A DNA stretch of 64,000 nt from NCBI RefSeq assembly GCF_009870125.1, contig NC_046683.1, positions 1,302,001-1,366,000 on the forward strand. Direction: 5' to 3'. The position numbers and the translations under genes were made by a program. A model generated the notes under the pieces. The model ran no database searches. It worked only from the letters and a program-made list of their open reading frames with translations, and had not been told where the DNA came from. This document shows, piece by piece, positions 1 to 13,000 of the stretch; the first letter of the stretch is position 1; each line of letters begins with the position of its first letter. This stretch comes from Drosophila pseudoobscura. Lineage: Eukaryota > Arthropoda > Insecta > Diptera > Drosophilidae.

Positions 1-3000
1 ATTGAAGCATGGCATGGCTACATGGCCAATACATGGAAGGTATGTGGAAAAAACCCCAACGGAAAAGAAGAAATGAAGGCCGGGAAGGCCTGCCATGGAG
101 GCCATGAAGATCAGGGGCTGCCATATTCCTAAACACCAAGAATGGATATGTCCAAATGCTCACTCAGGAAGAGATAACACATATGTGATCCAAATAGCTA
201 TAATGCCTTTGCCAGGGTATGTGTTTTTGAAAACAAAACCAATCTTTCATCTATTAGAAATTGCTGACTGCCTTGTAGCCTCCATCCGAGCCGAACGGAG
301 CCAGAGCCAGAGCTAGAGCCAGAGCCGACACACAAAAAATTAACATAATAAATAGCTCCATAAATATTAAAAGCAAACTAGTAGTTGCTGCAATTTTTAC
401 TCTTTTATGTCGGCACTTTCAGAGTGCTTTTCTGTTTTTTCTGTTTGGCCACAGGCGTTGATTCGATTCGATTCAATTCGATTTCATTTCGGCAGGCATT
501 CAGCAGAAAGATGATGATTTCACAATTGGTTTAGCCTCTAAGCCACAAGAAGTCCTTCGCAGCCAGTCTCCGTCACCGTCTCCGAGCTAATTTCTGCTAA
601 TTGGTGGCTGGCCCGGCCAATGCCAATGCAAGACGAATAGTGTCATGGCATTATCGATCGATAAGAGCCCAAACACCTCTGGAGGAAGGAAGAACAGCGA
701 AAGAATCCATTGATCGGGAATAAGATAACAATGGGAATAGCATGAGATACAACGGGAATTGTATATCCTTTCAGAGGATGGTTAATTTCGTGGCTTAACC
801 TAAAAACATATGCCATGGTCTTTAGTTCTTAGGTGGCATTAACAACAACAAAATAAGCCACTAAACAGCTATCAATGTACATATGTACATACAAAATGTA
901 TCTATAAAAGTCAGCAGCTTCTCCCCCACTAAAACCTGAAACCTGATCCCTGACCCCGTGTCTCTATCCACTCCCCGCATTATTTTAGCGCCGAGTCATG
1001 GATTTAATTATTCAGAGCTGATTTTTGCCTGGTTATTTTGCTACGGTTTTCGGCCAATCACTGCAATCAAAGCCAGACAGTCGAATTTGGACAGAAGGCA
1101 ACGGCTGCCAGATGCCTGCCTGATTGATATCCAATCCAATCGAATCCAATCCAGTTCCAGAAATTCACCCAGTCACTGTTACTACACTCGAGAGCAGATA
1201 AAATCTCACTAAGTAATAGTACGTGTATTCTGCTGCTTTAATGGTGCCATAAAAGTGTTATTAAACGCATACAAAAATGACAAAAAAGAAACGAGCAGCA
1301 ATAAATTGTCAATTTTGTATTTTAAAGCTCAATATTTCCCGGACTGTGAGCTGAAGCTAGAAAACATTCAGTTCCAATTTACAGCTGGATCTAACAGCTT
1401 TCAGAACTGCAAAGTTCATTACAATCAGATGTAAAATACTTAAGTTATGTGCAAAAAAGAAGCATTACCTCTAAAATAAACATTCAAAACGAGCGTTAAG
1501 TGTCGCAGCTAGGGCCGCGACTCTACATTTATATCCGTTACCCGAGTATGCGTGTGGCTGGAGGTAGCATAGCCAATGTAATTTAATTTGTTCCTTCTGG
1601 CCATAGCGAATCTTCTGCCGAACGGATCCAGATTGGACAATCTGCTAGATATTATCATTCTTTATGATTTTGCGTCTTTATTCTTCTCTGGTCGGAAATG
1701 CTACCTACTGGGCGTCTACACATAACAAGTCGAATATACCCCTACACTGTTTTTGGGTATCGAAAGCCAAGTACCGGGGCATCAAACGACCTGATCGATA
1801 TCACGTAATGTTGGACAATGCAAAAAAAAACATGGAGCGAAAAACATCCAAGAAATAGTCGTCGCCAAGGTAAAACTGATAAATCATGATTCCCGTCTCC
1901 GACTCCGACTACGGACTTTATCTGGGGCTCTGTCTGTGCCCTTTCCTTTGGCAATACTGCTACGAGTATTTCACACCCAAAACCCGATGGAACTTTTTAA
2001 TATTTTTTTCTGGGGTTTTTTTGGCGCTTGCTGGCCCACCAGGTTCGGTTTGCCAATCCACTGAAAATGACGGCCAAACCAAAAGCCGCAGCAGCAGCCG
2101 CAGCAGCAGCAGCCGCAAAGTTGTTAACATGTTAGCCTGGCTTAAATGCATTATGATTTTGTTGTTGCCTGTCGCGGCTGCCACAATTTCCAAAGTGTTT
2201 CGAGTGGATAATGCGAAAGTTTACGAGCTCATTGGCTGGCCCCATCAGCAGATGAGCGCTAAAGCATTGAATGACCCTACAGATGGGCACATTTTATGGA
2301 ACAGCATGCGTTATATACGAGTACATACATATGTGTATCCCTGTGCAGCAATTGGTGTGCTTCTAGAGGCTAATTCAGTTGAAGATTGTATCATTGGTTA
2401 GAGCATCCTGTATTCACCTTTGGCCACCACTGGAATGGGTCTGTGTCTTTTTTGGTAGACAGCTTCCTTTTCACAGAGAGGGGCAGGCGATAGGCAGGGG
2501 GGCTGCGGCGGCTGCGGGGAGGGGATCAAATCAAGTTGTCCGCTGGCATTAGAAGTGATTTGTCTGTAGTAGGCCCAGGTCTTATGCACGTACAAAATAT
2601 TGTACACTTGTTATCGGTAATTGTTTGCAATTAGTCACCGACGGAGGCTGAGCCGGAGACAGACTGTGAGAATTGGTTATGGGCTAATTTATGCAATGAC
2701 AAGTACCCATAGCCCCTCGTATTCGTATTCATAGCCCCGTATTATTTGGACAGACCACCTCCCATGGCTAGTGCTGGGACGTGACTGGAGTCACAGCTTC
2801 GCGATGATTCGATTGGTACGGGCATGACTCAAAATCAGTTAAAAGTCCGCCCCATGATAGCCCCATAAAAGATCATTCATTGCCCCCGAAAACCCCGTCC
2901 AGTCTGGGGCAGGGTCTCAGCCAGCGACAATGAAAAACGATATAGAGCAGACACTGAGCGATGCTACTTACGAGTACCCGCCATGCAGCCATGTGCCATG

Positions 3001-6000
3001 TGCCATGGGCCAAAAACGGTGGCAATTAAAACGGAGGAGTCACACAAGAAGCACAAAAAAACAACAGCCTCTGCCTCAGAGATCGACATCTGCTTGGGCT
3101 CCGCACAACCTTGTTATTGTCTATGGCCTGTCATTAAAACTTGAACAACAGCAACAGAAACAGCAACAACAACAGCAACAAACATTGAACAGGGACAACA
3201 ATGGCATCGACATCAACTCTGACATCCACACCGAATCCAACACCGGCTCCAGCTCGAGCTCCAGCGACACCGGCAATGTCTTTTCATTTAATTGCACCAT
3301 TGGGCACATGGCAAAGTGAACTGTCAGCCTCAGCTCCAGCTCCAGCTCCAGCTTCAGACTCATCCAAACCGAACTGAGCCGAACTGAACCGAGACTTGGA
3401 CAATTTAAAATGTTGTCAACGTCGAAGGTACAAGAGCCCGAATTAATTGATGCGCCATGAAACGCCGTTCAATGGCAGGGCCGGACGCGTGTGTCTCTGT
3501 GTCTCTCCAGCAATTAGGTACAATTTGAGTGCAGCCATCGGATGTACCGGAATGAGCATTAATTGTCGTCCCAGGCCATAAACTTAGATACAATTTATAG
3601 ATGCATATAGGATGCCAGACAGAGACTGCAGAGCAGCAAATCGGATACGATGTGTGTGTGTGGGATATTTGTAGAGACATTATTGGTGAATAGTTGTATT
3701 GTTTTGATCTTTCAAGTCCAGAAATGGATCTCCTCATGAAGATTGAGCTGAAAACGATACAGTAATAGGCGCTAAAAAGGTTGACATTTTATGATGGGTT
3801 ACAGTCTACATTAGGGATGGCTTATAACACCTTTTGCACACCCCGATATCGAGGAATGCCTCCCATCGATCCTCCTTCCCTCGATGGCTGTCCCAAATTT
3901 AAAGGTCACCTTGCTCCGTGCTCCGTGCTCTCCGAGTTCGAGGACTACGTACATATGCCAAATCTTTGACACCCTGTTGCCAACATGACAAGTAGGCGTG
4001 GCAAAGGCAAGACAACAAATGGATGCAGAGGCAGAGGCAAAGACATGGCGCCAGAGCAGAGGCAGAGGTCCGGCCATTAAAACTAATTTCGTTGTCATTT
4101 TCGATTTGGCAGCTTTTGCAAAAAAAGCGACCGGCCAGACCAAGACCCGTCTGAAACAAATTTCATAATTTGTACTCTTATGTATTTTTGCAAACACATT
4201 GTATGTAGCACACACATACATATATGCAAAATGCCATGCCTGTGTGTGTGTCAAAATCTAATTCACCTTAAACTGATTTCGAACGCATGCAACTTTTAGT
4301 GAGTCTCTCGCTCAAGTCTCTGACTAACTGAATAGCCAGCCCCTGAATAGACTGACTGCCTGACTAACTGACTGACTGACTGGCTGACTGACTGATTTTG
4401 GATTTAGTTTTTGTGCTCGCCTGCGTTCGCTTTTGCAATCCAGCGAGCGGATAGCAGAGCAGAGAGATACTTTATCTCTTGGCTCTTGGCTGTTGGCTGG
4501 TTGCCGCTGGCTTTTACAATGTACAACGTACAATGTACACGCGGCGTATGCGTAATTTGTAGTTCACCATGCATGTCTGCGCGAACACTTGCACTTCTAA
4601 ATGGAGCGACTACTGGCTGCTGGCTGCGACTGCTGGCTGGTTCGAGTACTCGTACTGTGTCGTTCACCCATTGCAGATCTTGAGCAAAGCCCACAACTGG
4701 TTATCCTTCAGACAACTTGTTGCCGAAGGTAAGACAGAGACTGGTCTGGTTTCGGAAGGGATCCAATCGGAACTGAGCCACAAAAGAGAGCAACAGATAC
4801 AGACACTGGTACTCCCGACAGCAATCAAATCGAATCGAATCGAATTACGTTCAATGGAGGCTTCCGGCTACAAGAACTCCAATACAGTGGGGATTCGTTG
4901 AAAAGAATTGTGACTGACTTAAGACTGATAAACAGCAGAAGATCAGTGTGGAAGCCTCCCTCTTAGTCAGACCCCGCTGTAAGCCACGTCTTAATCCACT
5001 CTCCATTCATCTCCATTCACTTACTGGAAGCCCATCGTAAAAAAATGTCGTTCACGATGATCTGAAGGTCGACTATAGCTAACCATCTTCATTATCATTG
5101 TGCTCATGGTGATGTGATCGATCGCTGAATCGTTCAAGAACAAATTATAACTGTCGCTGGCCACAGCTTGTCGGTTCGTCGGCTCGTCGGACGACATTGT
5201 GGTCTTGTGGTCGATCTTTGATCGGTGATCGTTGTGTCTGTATTGGGTCTGTATTGCCTTGCTGCTGGGTTGTGTGCTCGACTAACTGAAGGTTTTCTGC
5301 CGATTATCATCGAGTCGTTGGGCAAAGTGCATGGCCAACATGACGCTGCAGAAATTTGTTTGGCTCTCAGACCAGTTACATAAACCCCAAAGAGCCACAA
5401 AGGGTTGTTTGTTGCCACACACACACACACAACACATAGAATGGGGTTAAATTTGCAGTTTTTACAGGGATTGGAAACCCCGGGGTCCGGGATTATAAAT
5501 TTTGACCTGCAGCGACATCAGAGATTAGAATACATCCAAGTTGTAAAAAATATATTTGGATCAATCCATTCCATATACTTGAATCTATTCTCGCTGCAAA
5601 TATCTCTTTATTATGTAAAAAATGTGTGTGTCGTCGTCGTCCGATATTTTACGCATATCGGAACGAAGTGAGTGAGCCGGAAGTTGGCACACGAGCCAAT
5701 GCTCATGGAATGCTTGCAAGGAGGATGGAACATTGGTTGACCACACAGATCAGTTGTCATAGATCCAAAAACCTCTTGTTAATTTCTTCAGCAGTGATCT
5801 GATTTCTTAAATGTATGTCCTTGGCCCCGAATCGAGTCACGCTAAAGGGATAGATCGGCGCTCTTTCAGTCAAAGATCTATTATCTGGAAATGTAAATCA
5901 AGTTGAATTACAATATTTTTGGCCATTTCGGAGTGCGGAATTGGGGAAACGATTTTCGAATTCGCAGAAAACTTCCAATCAAATCGAAATTGAATGGAAT

Positions 6001-6640
6001 TGCCCAATAGACGGTCGACAGTCGACAGTCGATGGTCGATTGCTGAGGATACAGTAATTGTGAAAATTGCAATCGATAAATTCCATGCCACACTAACGAT
6101 TAAACGATTATTATCGAGGGGGAAAAGGTTTCAGTTTCGGCTTCGGTTTCGGGAAGGCGATCTTCGCTATGCAAAGTGCGATGTGCGATGCGCAGCTGCA
6201 GGAGATTGTGTAAGCCTATAAGACAAAACAAGTCCCAGACGTCGCTGCTCGGGGAGCTCTAATCCTGGAGACGGCCCACTGGCAAACTGACAAACTTACA
6301 AACTTACAAACTCCCCAACTGATGGACGGATAGACGGACAGGTGGACAGCCGGGATGGGATCGGATGGGATGGACAGACTGCCTGACAAAGTGAAGCTGG
6401 CAGTCACGAGGCGGAAACTTTTCGCGTAATCGTGTTGGCCAAAAACCAAAAACAAAAAGCGGAGAAAAGGGGGGAAAAAAATATCAAAAAACGAAGCCCG
6501 AAAACGACTCAAAAGTCTGGTCAAGCTCAGAGAGACAGAGCAGAGACAGCGGCAGAGGCAAAAGGCAGAGGCAGAGCGACTCAGAGCTGAAGCTTGGCTT
6601 TTGGCTCACTTTCGTTTTCATTTTGGCCAGGCTTTTGAGC
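1..6640. other. Non-coding flank with no supported gene
   Basis: All open frames here are short, lack family resemblance and overlap simple sequence. Visible content includes CAG/CAA runs near 2,090-2,115 and 3,150-3,185, CTGA-type repeats near 4,340-4,390, four TACTCGTA/TACGAGTA octamers (1961, 2316, 2969, 4647) and CATATGTACATA-type AT palindromes near 890. It could be intergenic, or a long 5' intron of the gene that begins coding at 10,076. I see no tRNA or transposon in it. Confidence 0.6.
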
Positions 6641-6649
6641 CAGCTTGAG

Positions 6650-6790
6650 ACGCGGACGCGACGCGGCCGAGAAGCGGCCGAGACTCGGCTCGACGCCGAC
6701 GCCGATGCCGGCGCCGTCGCCGTCGCCGAGGCGTTAAGCGGCTGACACGGCCGCTGCTCTGCTCCGCTCTGCTCTGCTCCGGCCAGCGCG
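6650..6790. promoter_or_regulatory. GC-rich block, possible distal promoter of the 10-23 kb gene
   Basis: About 140 bp of strongly GC-rich sequence made of CGACGCCG, CGGCCGAG and GCCGTCGCC units lies in otherwise AT-rich non-coding DNA. Part of it (about 6690-6733) can fold back on itself as an imperfect palindrome. It is followed by non-coding sequence and then an A/CAAAC-rich stretch (about 7,150-7,330) that looks like a Drosophila 5' UTR. I infer that a transcription start of the downstream gene may lie just after this block. No TATA box or clear initiator decides it. Confidence 0.3.
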
Positions 6791-7149
6791 CTTTGTCTCG
6801 AGCTTTAGTCGCTTGTGTGTGATAAAATCACGTTAGTAATCAATTGCAGGCCCAACAGCCCAGACCACATAGAGCAGCGTAGAGCAGCGCAGAGCAGGCA
6901 CAGCACCGCACCACAGGCATCGCAGAGCAGGCACAGCACTCGTCGATAAGCCACAAGACCCACAAGACACTGTTGATTGTATTTGTGTTGCATCCAGCGG
7001 ATCCACGCAACTGTTGCCACCTGTTGCCACCCTTTTTTGTTTCTGTTTTCGTGTTTGTTTGCTGTTTTGGACGAAGCCCAGCCCCCCGCAGGCATTTGAT
7101 CAACGCGTATGTATCTCCGTATATCCGTTTATCCGTATCTCCGTTTCTC

Positions 7150-7330
7150 CGTCGTGTGTCGATCCGTCGATCGGTTATAGTGAGGACACCCCAAAAATAA
7201 TTCAAAATAAACCATCGATAACAAACAAAAACAAACATACAAATTAAAGCCAAAAACCAACACAAAAACAAACAAAAAACATCAACCTCAAAAAACTGCT
7301 GGCACAAGCCAGAAAATTCCAAAAGAAACT
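7150..7330 (+). other. A-rich, UTR-like stretch
   Basis: The sequence is rich in CAAAC and AAAAAC words with almost no T runs on the + strand, a composition common in fly 5' UTRs and untypical of the surrounding DNA. It could be a non-coding first exon of the gene starting at 10,076. I cannot identify the splice donor. Confidence 0.25.
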
Positions 7331-9795
7331 ATGAAAAAGTTTAACCAAAAATTTCATTTGCACTTCCACTTACCGTTTTTTTCATTTTTTGTACATGCTT
7401 TTTTTTTGCTGTGACTTACACTTTTACAAGAAATTTCTGTTTGTGAAAAATGCCAAAACAAAAGCGCAAAAAAACCCCCCAAAAACCCCCAACTATGACG
7501 CGTGTGATGGACTATTTTCGGTTTTGTCTCATTTCGCATTTGCGCTGCACTCATTCCACCAGGTCTCTCGATTACCCAATTAATGCGCGAGTTGGTTAAC
7601 AGAAAACAGAAAACGGTTTTGATTGCCAATTTCCAAGTTTCGTGTTTCGTTTTTCGTATTTCGTGTTTCGTGTTGTTGTCGAGCTTCGAGTGGGCGAAGT
7701 CGGTGACGGGAAGAGGCTACCAAATGGGAGTGGGTAGTGGGCAAAAGGAGAACAGAACACTCAATGTTCACAGATCAATGATCGAAGATCGCTCTCAACA
7801 TCATGCAACCAAGCAGTCTCTTATGTAGATGCGACCCATTACTCATACGCCATGTATCCCCAGGGCTTTCCCATGCCCAGAGGTGGTCTGTCCGTATGTC
7901 CGTCTGCTTGTGTGCCAGGAAGGGCTGTCCAGTCTGCCATTTGCCGAGTCATTGGCTGCCATAGTTTCAGCTCCAAGCTCAAAATAGTTGCCAAATCTCC
8001 GCCCCCTCCTCGATGTCTTCTCCTCCTTGGCGCCTTATTACAGTATTACAGTTTTCTGTTTCTGGTTTTGTTTTCGGTGTTGTTTTTTAATTGCGACATG
8101 TCCATGTCGATGCATGCACTCAATGCCACACTTTGTTGTGTGTTTTTTAATGATTTTCTTTTGTTGTTGCAAATTTTGTGCAATAACCAGCCAACGAGCA
8201 ATCATAAAAAAACAACAATAAAAAAGGTCCGTATGCAAAGACCCATATACTGGCAAATGAATATGTCCAGTCACGTTGAAGCGATCGATGGGGTGATCGG
8301 TGATCACTTTTCGACAATTGTTAGAAGCAAACGGATCATGGAAAAACATAAATTAAAAACTCAAAACGAAAGACAGAGAGAGAGAGAGCAGCTCGAAAGT
8401 AAAAGCAAAAGCTGGAAGATGACATAACATTGTGGCTCTGTTGTTGCCGGTTTGGGTCTCTCCTCTCTCTCCATCTCCGTCTCCATCTCCGTCTCCACCT
8501 CTTTCTTTCTATCTTTCTCTCTCTGTCTTGTCTGCTTTTGGCGCTTACGCCCTACCTTAGCAGCCTTTGAGCCAAGTCTCCCTCTCCCTCCCTCTTTCTG
8601 TCTTCGCCATCATCCACATGTTGCATGTTTTATCGCGCAAAACACAACTGGCGAGCAAAAGTGTTTCTTTGGTACCCTCTGCAACACCTCCCCCTATTCC
8701 TCTATCCCTTGCCATTGCCAAATTGTTGGATTGATTGACCAGGCCATCAGGGAGATTGGTGTAAAGAAAGACAACAAACTATAGACTTTCAAGTTCATTT
8801 TGAAGTTCAGTTTGGAATTCTTCAATTAGTTCCGAAACCCTTGACCTTTGGGCACCTCTTTTCTTAGTTCTCTGTGGAATCTAAGTGTGGGATTTTTAGA
8901 TGGTTCCCAACACTATCTTTCCACATTTGTCAGTCCGAATCGCTCTTAGCATTTAACCTTTGTGCCTGCCAAGTGCCGGGAGTGCGAGTACTCGCATATC
9001 AAAGTCCAAGCAGTTCTAATTAGCGGTTTCCCCCACTGTATACTTAGCTTCACCTCCAATAAAAGATTGTCATTAGGTCCCCCCCTCCCCTCCCCTCATC
9101 AGCATGATTCATCATTCACCTGCCTGCCGTGTGGCAGAAGGGAAGTGCGGGGTCTGTTGACCGAGCGAAAATTAGCTGCGACCCGGCACCGACACCGGCA
9201 CCCTTCCGCTCTAACCCTTCAATTGGAGTCGCGACTCGACGGCTTTTTTAATGCATTTCTGCTCATATTTTCCCACATTTTTGTGTGTAATTATGGATCC
9301 TACTTTACTGTGCTTTTCGCACCACCTCTCTTACTCTCTTTCTCTCTCTCTCTCTCTCTGCGTCCATTCAATTTCTTTGAAAAACTTGCACAAACGCACA
9401 CAGCCATAGCCACAGCTACCGCTACAGCGTTTGCTGCTGGCCAAATACAAAAATACAAAAAGTGAAACAAAAACAACAACAAAAATTACATAATTCTTAT
9501 TGCCGCGCTTTCTGTTGTGATTTAAACGAGTAAATTGCTCGCTGCCTCTGCGGCTGCCGTTTCCACATACTGCACGCGGCATTACTCATACGGCGTGTTG
9601 CCCAAGAAATGTCCAATATTTAAACTTGACCAAAAACCAGCCAACACACCAGCCACTATAGTCGCTATTGGCTATTGACAATTATCGTTAGCATCCGCAT
9701 ATCGGCAGGGACCTTGGGACGCGAGAATATAGCCGACAAGCCAAACACCGAACCAACATCAAAATCAAATAACACGAGTTTTTGGCTTTAACTCC
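7331..9795. other. Non-coding stretch, no gene seen
   Basis: It contains T/C-rich microsatellites (CTCTCT near 8,460-8,525 and 9,335-9,358) and no coding-like frame with a recognisable product. It is probably 5' intron or upstream DNA of the next gene. Confidence 0.5.
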
Positions 9796-9799
9796 GTAT

Positions 9800-9836
9800 A
9801 ACGTTTAACGTTCAACGTTCAACGTTGTTTAACGTT
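9800..9836. promoter_or_regulatory. Five AACGTT palindromes, mostly at 7-bp spacing
   Basis: AACGTT occurs at 9800, 9807, 9814, 9821 and 9831, giving intervals of 7, 7, 7 and 10 bp. The cluster lies about 240 bp before the start codon of the next gene. It may be a small tandem repeat or a cluster of sites for a palindrome-binding factor. I do not know which factor. Confidence 0.5.
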
Positions 9837-10075
9837 GATCATTGACATCGGTTTTTGGGTGTAGGACAAGAAACAGAGGAAAAAAACTGCCGCATCATCT
9901 GAAGGTCAATGCGACGACCTTTATCGATTGTCCAGCAGCAGATACTGCTGCCGTGTATCTTTGTATCTTTGTGTTTGTGTATCTCATTAATTAATATGCA
10001 CCTTTTGGCCACCTCTCTTTCCAGCGCCATTTATAGAGATACACATACACAGACAGACGCCCCAGACCCTAGACC

Positions 10076-13000
10076 ATGAGGCAGCCAAGCAGACAGCAAA
10101 TTCTGGCGCTGGCCCTGTGCAGCGCCGTCTGCCTGATCAGCGCCGTACCCGTGCCCCAGCCCGCCGGCAACCAGGAACTGGACGTACTGCAGATACCCCT
10201 GGCCAATGGCAAGGTAAGTCCGGCCACCACGAGGGTAGCTAAACAAGTTCTAGAACAAAGGAAGGTGACTAAAGCCCAGACTGGACTTGACTTAACCACC
10301 AAACATCTGAGATTAGAGAGAGATGCTGTCCATAAGTTTACTTATGTTATGAGAATCTAAAGATGGAAAGATATTCGATATACTTTCGTACCCAACCACG
10401 CTCAGAGTAGCGCGTGCTGCTGCAGCAGCCGCTGAATCTGCTGCCCTTTCGACCATATTTGCTAGACAAATTTGCAGTTGGATGAGTAAGCTGCTCCGGA
10501 GTCCGGCCAGTGATCGTTGGAAATCTCGGAGCGGAAATCAGTGGAGAGCGTCACCCAAGCAACGGGTTTTGGTGAGGCGCAAAAAACTTCCTTTTACTTT
10601 TTTGGACGGAGCCCGAATGCGGGTCTTGGGGTCTCTGGGCCCCCGGTCGGACCTGCGTGACCAGCTCTCGGCGTCAGCATCGGCGTCGACGTCGCTGTCA
10701 TGGCTGCGAGTCGAACCAGTTCCAAGGAAGTTGGCACACTTGTTACCTGTTTCCTTTAGGCCAGCTATAGTCTCAGCTGGCTACTTGGCTACTTGGCAAC
10801 TGCTGCTGCTGCTGCTGCTGCTGGGTGTTGGCCTGTTGGCCTGTCGACTATCTACCGCTCCAAACCGGACTTTTGGGTTACTCGGCCCGAGTGTTGGGCA
10901 AGCTGCAGCAGCAGCTCTCTGTTATTTTATTACTTAATTGCCATCGAGACAATTCCCCGACAATTCCCACTGCCATTCCCAGTCCACAGTCCCCAGTCCC
11001 CAGTCACCAGTACGCAGTCCCCAATTCAATTTAAATTTCAGTTTCATTTTCATTACGGCCACAGTTTCGTGCTCGATCATCGTCAAAGCCTCCATGGATC
11101 ATAGAGCATGCAGCATGGACCATTGTGCTGGCCAATTAACACTCCCTGGCCAGCCCCTGTGCTAATTTGTTACCCAAAAACTCTTTTGTTCGGTCTGCGC
11201 TTTAGCATTGTTTTATGTCAATTTCAGTGGCTTTCACTTTGTGCAACAAATTTGCACAAATGTCTGGTCTGCACTGGTCCCCCTCCCTTCTTTTTTGTTT
11301 ATAAATATTTATTTGCCAAACATTGCATTAGATCCGAGTATAAGATTTGTATTTGTATTTGTGAAGGCTTTAAACACTTTCAAAGGACATCTGCATAGAT
11401 AAACTCCCTTCTTGAAATCAATCTCGTGTTCCATCGTCCAATAGTTGTTCAACCTTTTGATTGCTCCACTCGTTACGATTAAGAGCATCGCCCACGCGTT
11501 TTGAAATATCATCTACATCTACTTAGGGGCCCACAAAAATTCCAAAACCCAAACGAAAATTTTAAACAAAGTTGTAAGCGTTTGTCATTGCCCAATTTGG
11601 CTGCGGCTTTGGCTTTGGCTGAAAGCAAAAACTAGGTCAAAATGTAGCCCAAACAAAACGATGATACGATAATGATGCCGATATAGTATATACTTACTCA
11701 CTTTTAGGTATAGGTATAGAGTATAGACCCACACGCCATAGCTATAGCTATAGCTATCCATATCTGTGTTGTCTAGGGCGTGGAGGAGGGCTGTCTTCAG
11801 ATGATGTTCATCTCGGCGTGTTGACATGCCTTGCGCCATAAATCATTTAACGAGAGGATGACAATGATGATTGAACCAGGCCCCCTCCCCCCACTCCCCT
11901 TAACCACTAAGTAGCTCTATGGAAGAGGAGGCACCACATCTATGGACAATTTTCCGTTTTCCTTTTCTGATGCAGCAGCGATGTCAACTGCAATGATATC
12001 TCCATTGTGCTCTCGTACGAATCGTATTGTGTGTGCCAGCAGCAGCAGTTGCTATTTTGTTTGGTCTGTCTGTCTGTCTGTCTATTTGCCTGGCACTGTA
12101 ACTGTGACTGTGACTGTGACCGGGTCTCTTTTCTTTATTTTTTCTGTCGTTTTGTTCGTTTTGCTGGCTTCCTTGGCGCCCCAGCACGTGGCTCAAATGA
12201 CATAACAACAACCGGTTGCCCCGGGGACACAACGCAAACACTGCCATACCCTTATCCCTTATCCGTTATCCGGTATCCGTTATCCTTATCCTGTTGGCTA
12301 TGCAGATCAGATATCCCAATCGCATATACTCGCCTACACTCTCCTTCATTGGCAAACAGTTTGGACTTGGACTCGATGAGAGGGTACAACAAAAGGGACA
12401 ATTACCACACCCCTTCCCCCCACTAATATGCTTTGCCTTTTGTGCCCCATAACCTTCTTTCCCTCTCGAACTCTCTTTGTCAGTATCACTGTCATCTTCT
12501 CTTTGGTTTTGCACCCACAAACGACAGCGTTTTTGATTCCTTGCCAAGTGCAAGTCCCCAGCTCCACCCCATCCCCTCGGCAGACTATCCGCTTATGTAA
12601 GATTAGACTCCCTGCCTGCCCCTTCTGCCCCTCCTGCCAGTCCTGCACCGGTGGTCGGTCTGTTGCACACATATCACGCATATGCCGCCGCATTGTCAAT
12701 CGCAATTTGTGGCAACTGCACTCGGGGCATGGTCGATGGGGGATGGGGGATGGGGGGTTGGGCTTACTCGTAGCTCTGGCAATTTGTTGGTAGCTGCATT
12801 TTTTTTAAGTGCCAAACGAGACGCGCGCTGCCTTTTCAGTCATGAAGTAGCAAACCGAAATGAAAGACTAGATTTGGCGGCTCCAAATAGAAGTGCACCC
12901 TTGTCCCATCCCCATCTTTTATTGGAGGAGCGGAAGACCCTATTTACTGGCTGCAGGATTGGGCAGGGTGACTCCTGGACGGTGATGCTGATCCTGAATG

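Noticed and set aside
4636..4660. tRNA B-box-like GGTTCGAG
   Set aside because: No A box at the right distance and no cloverleaf arms could be drawn.
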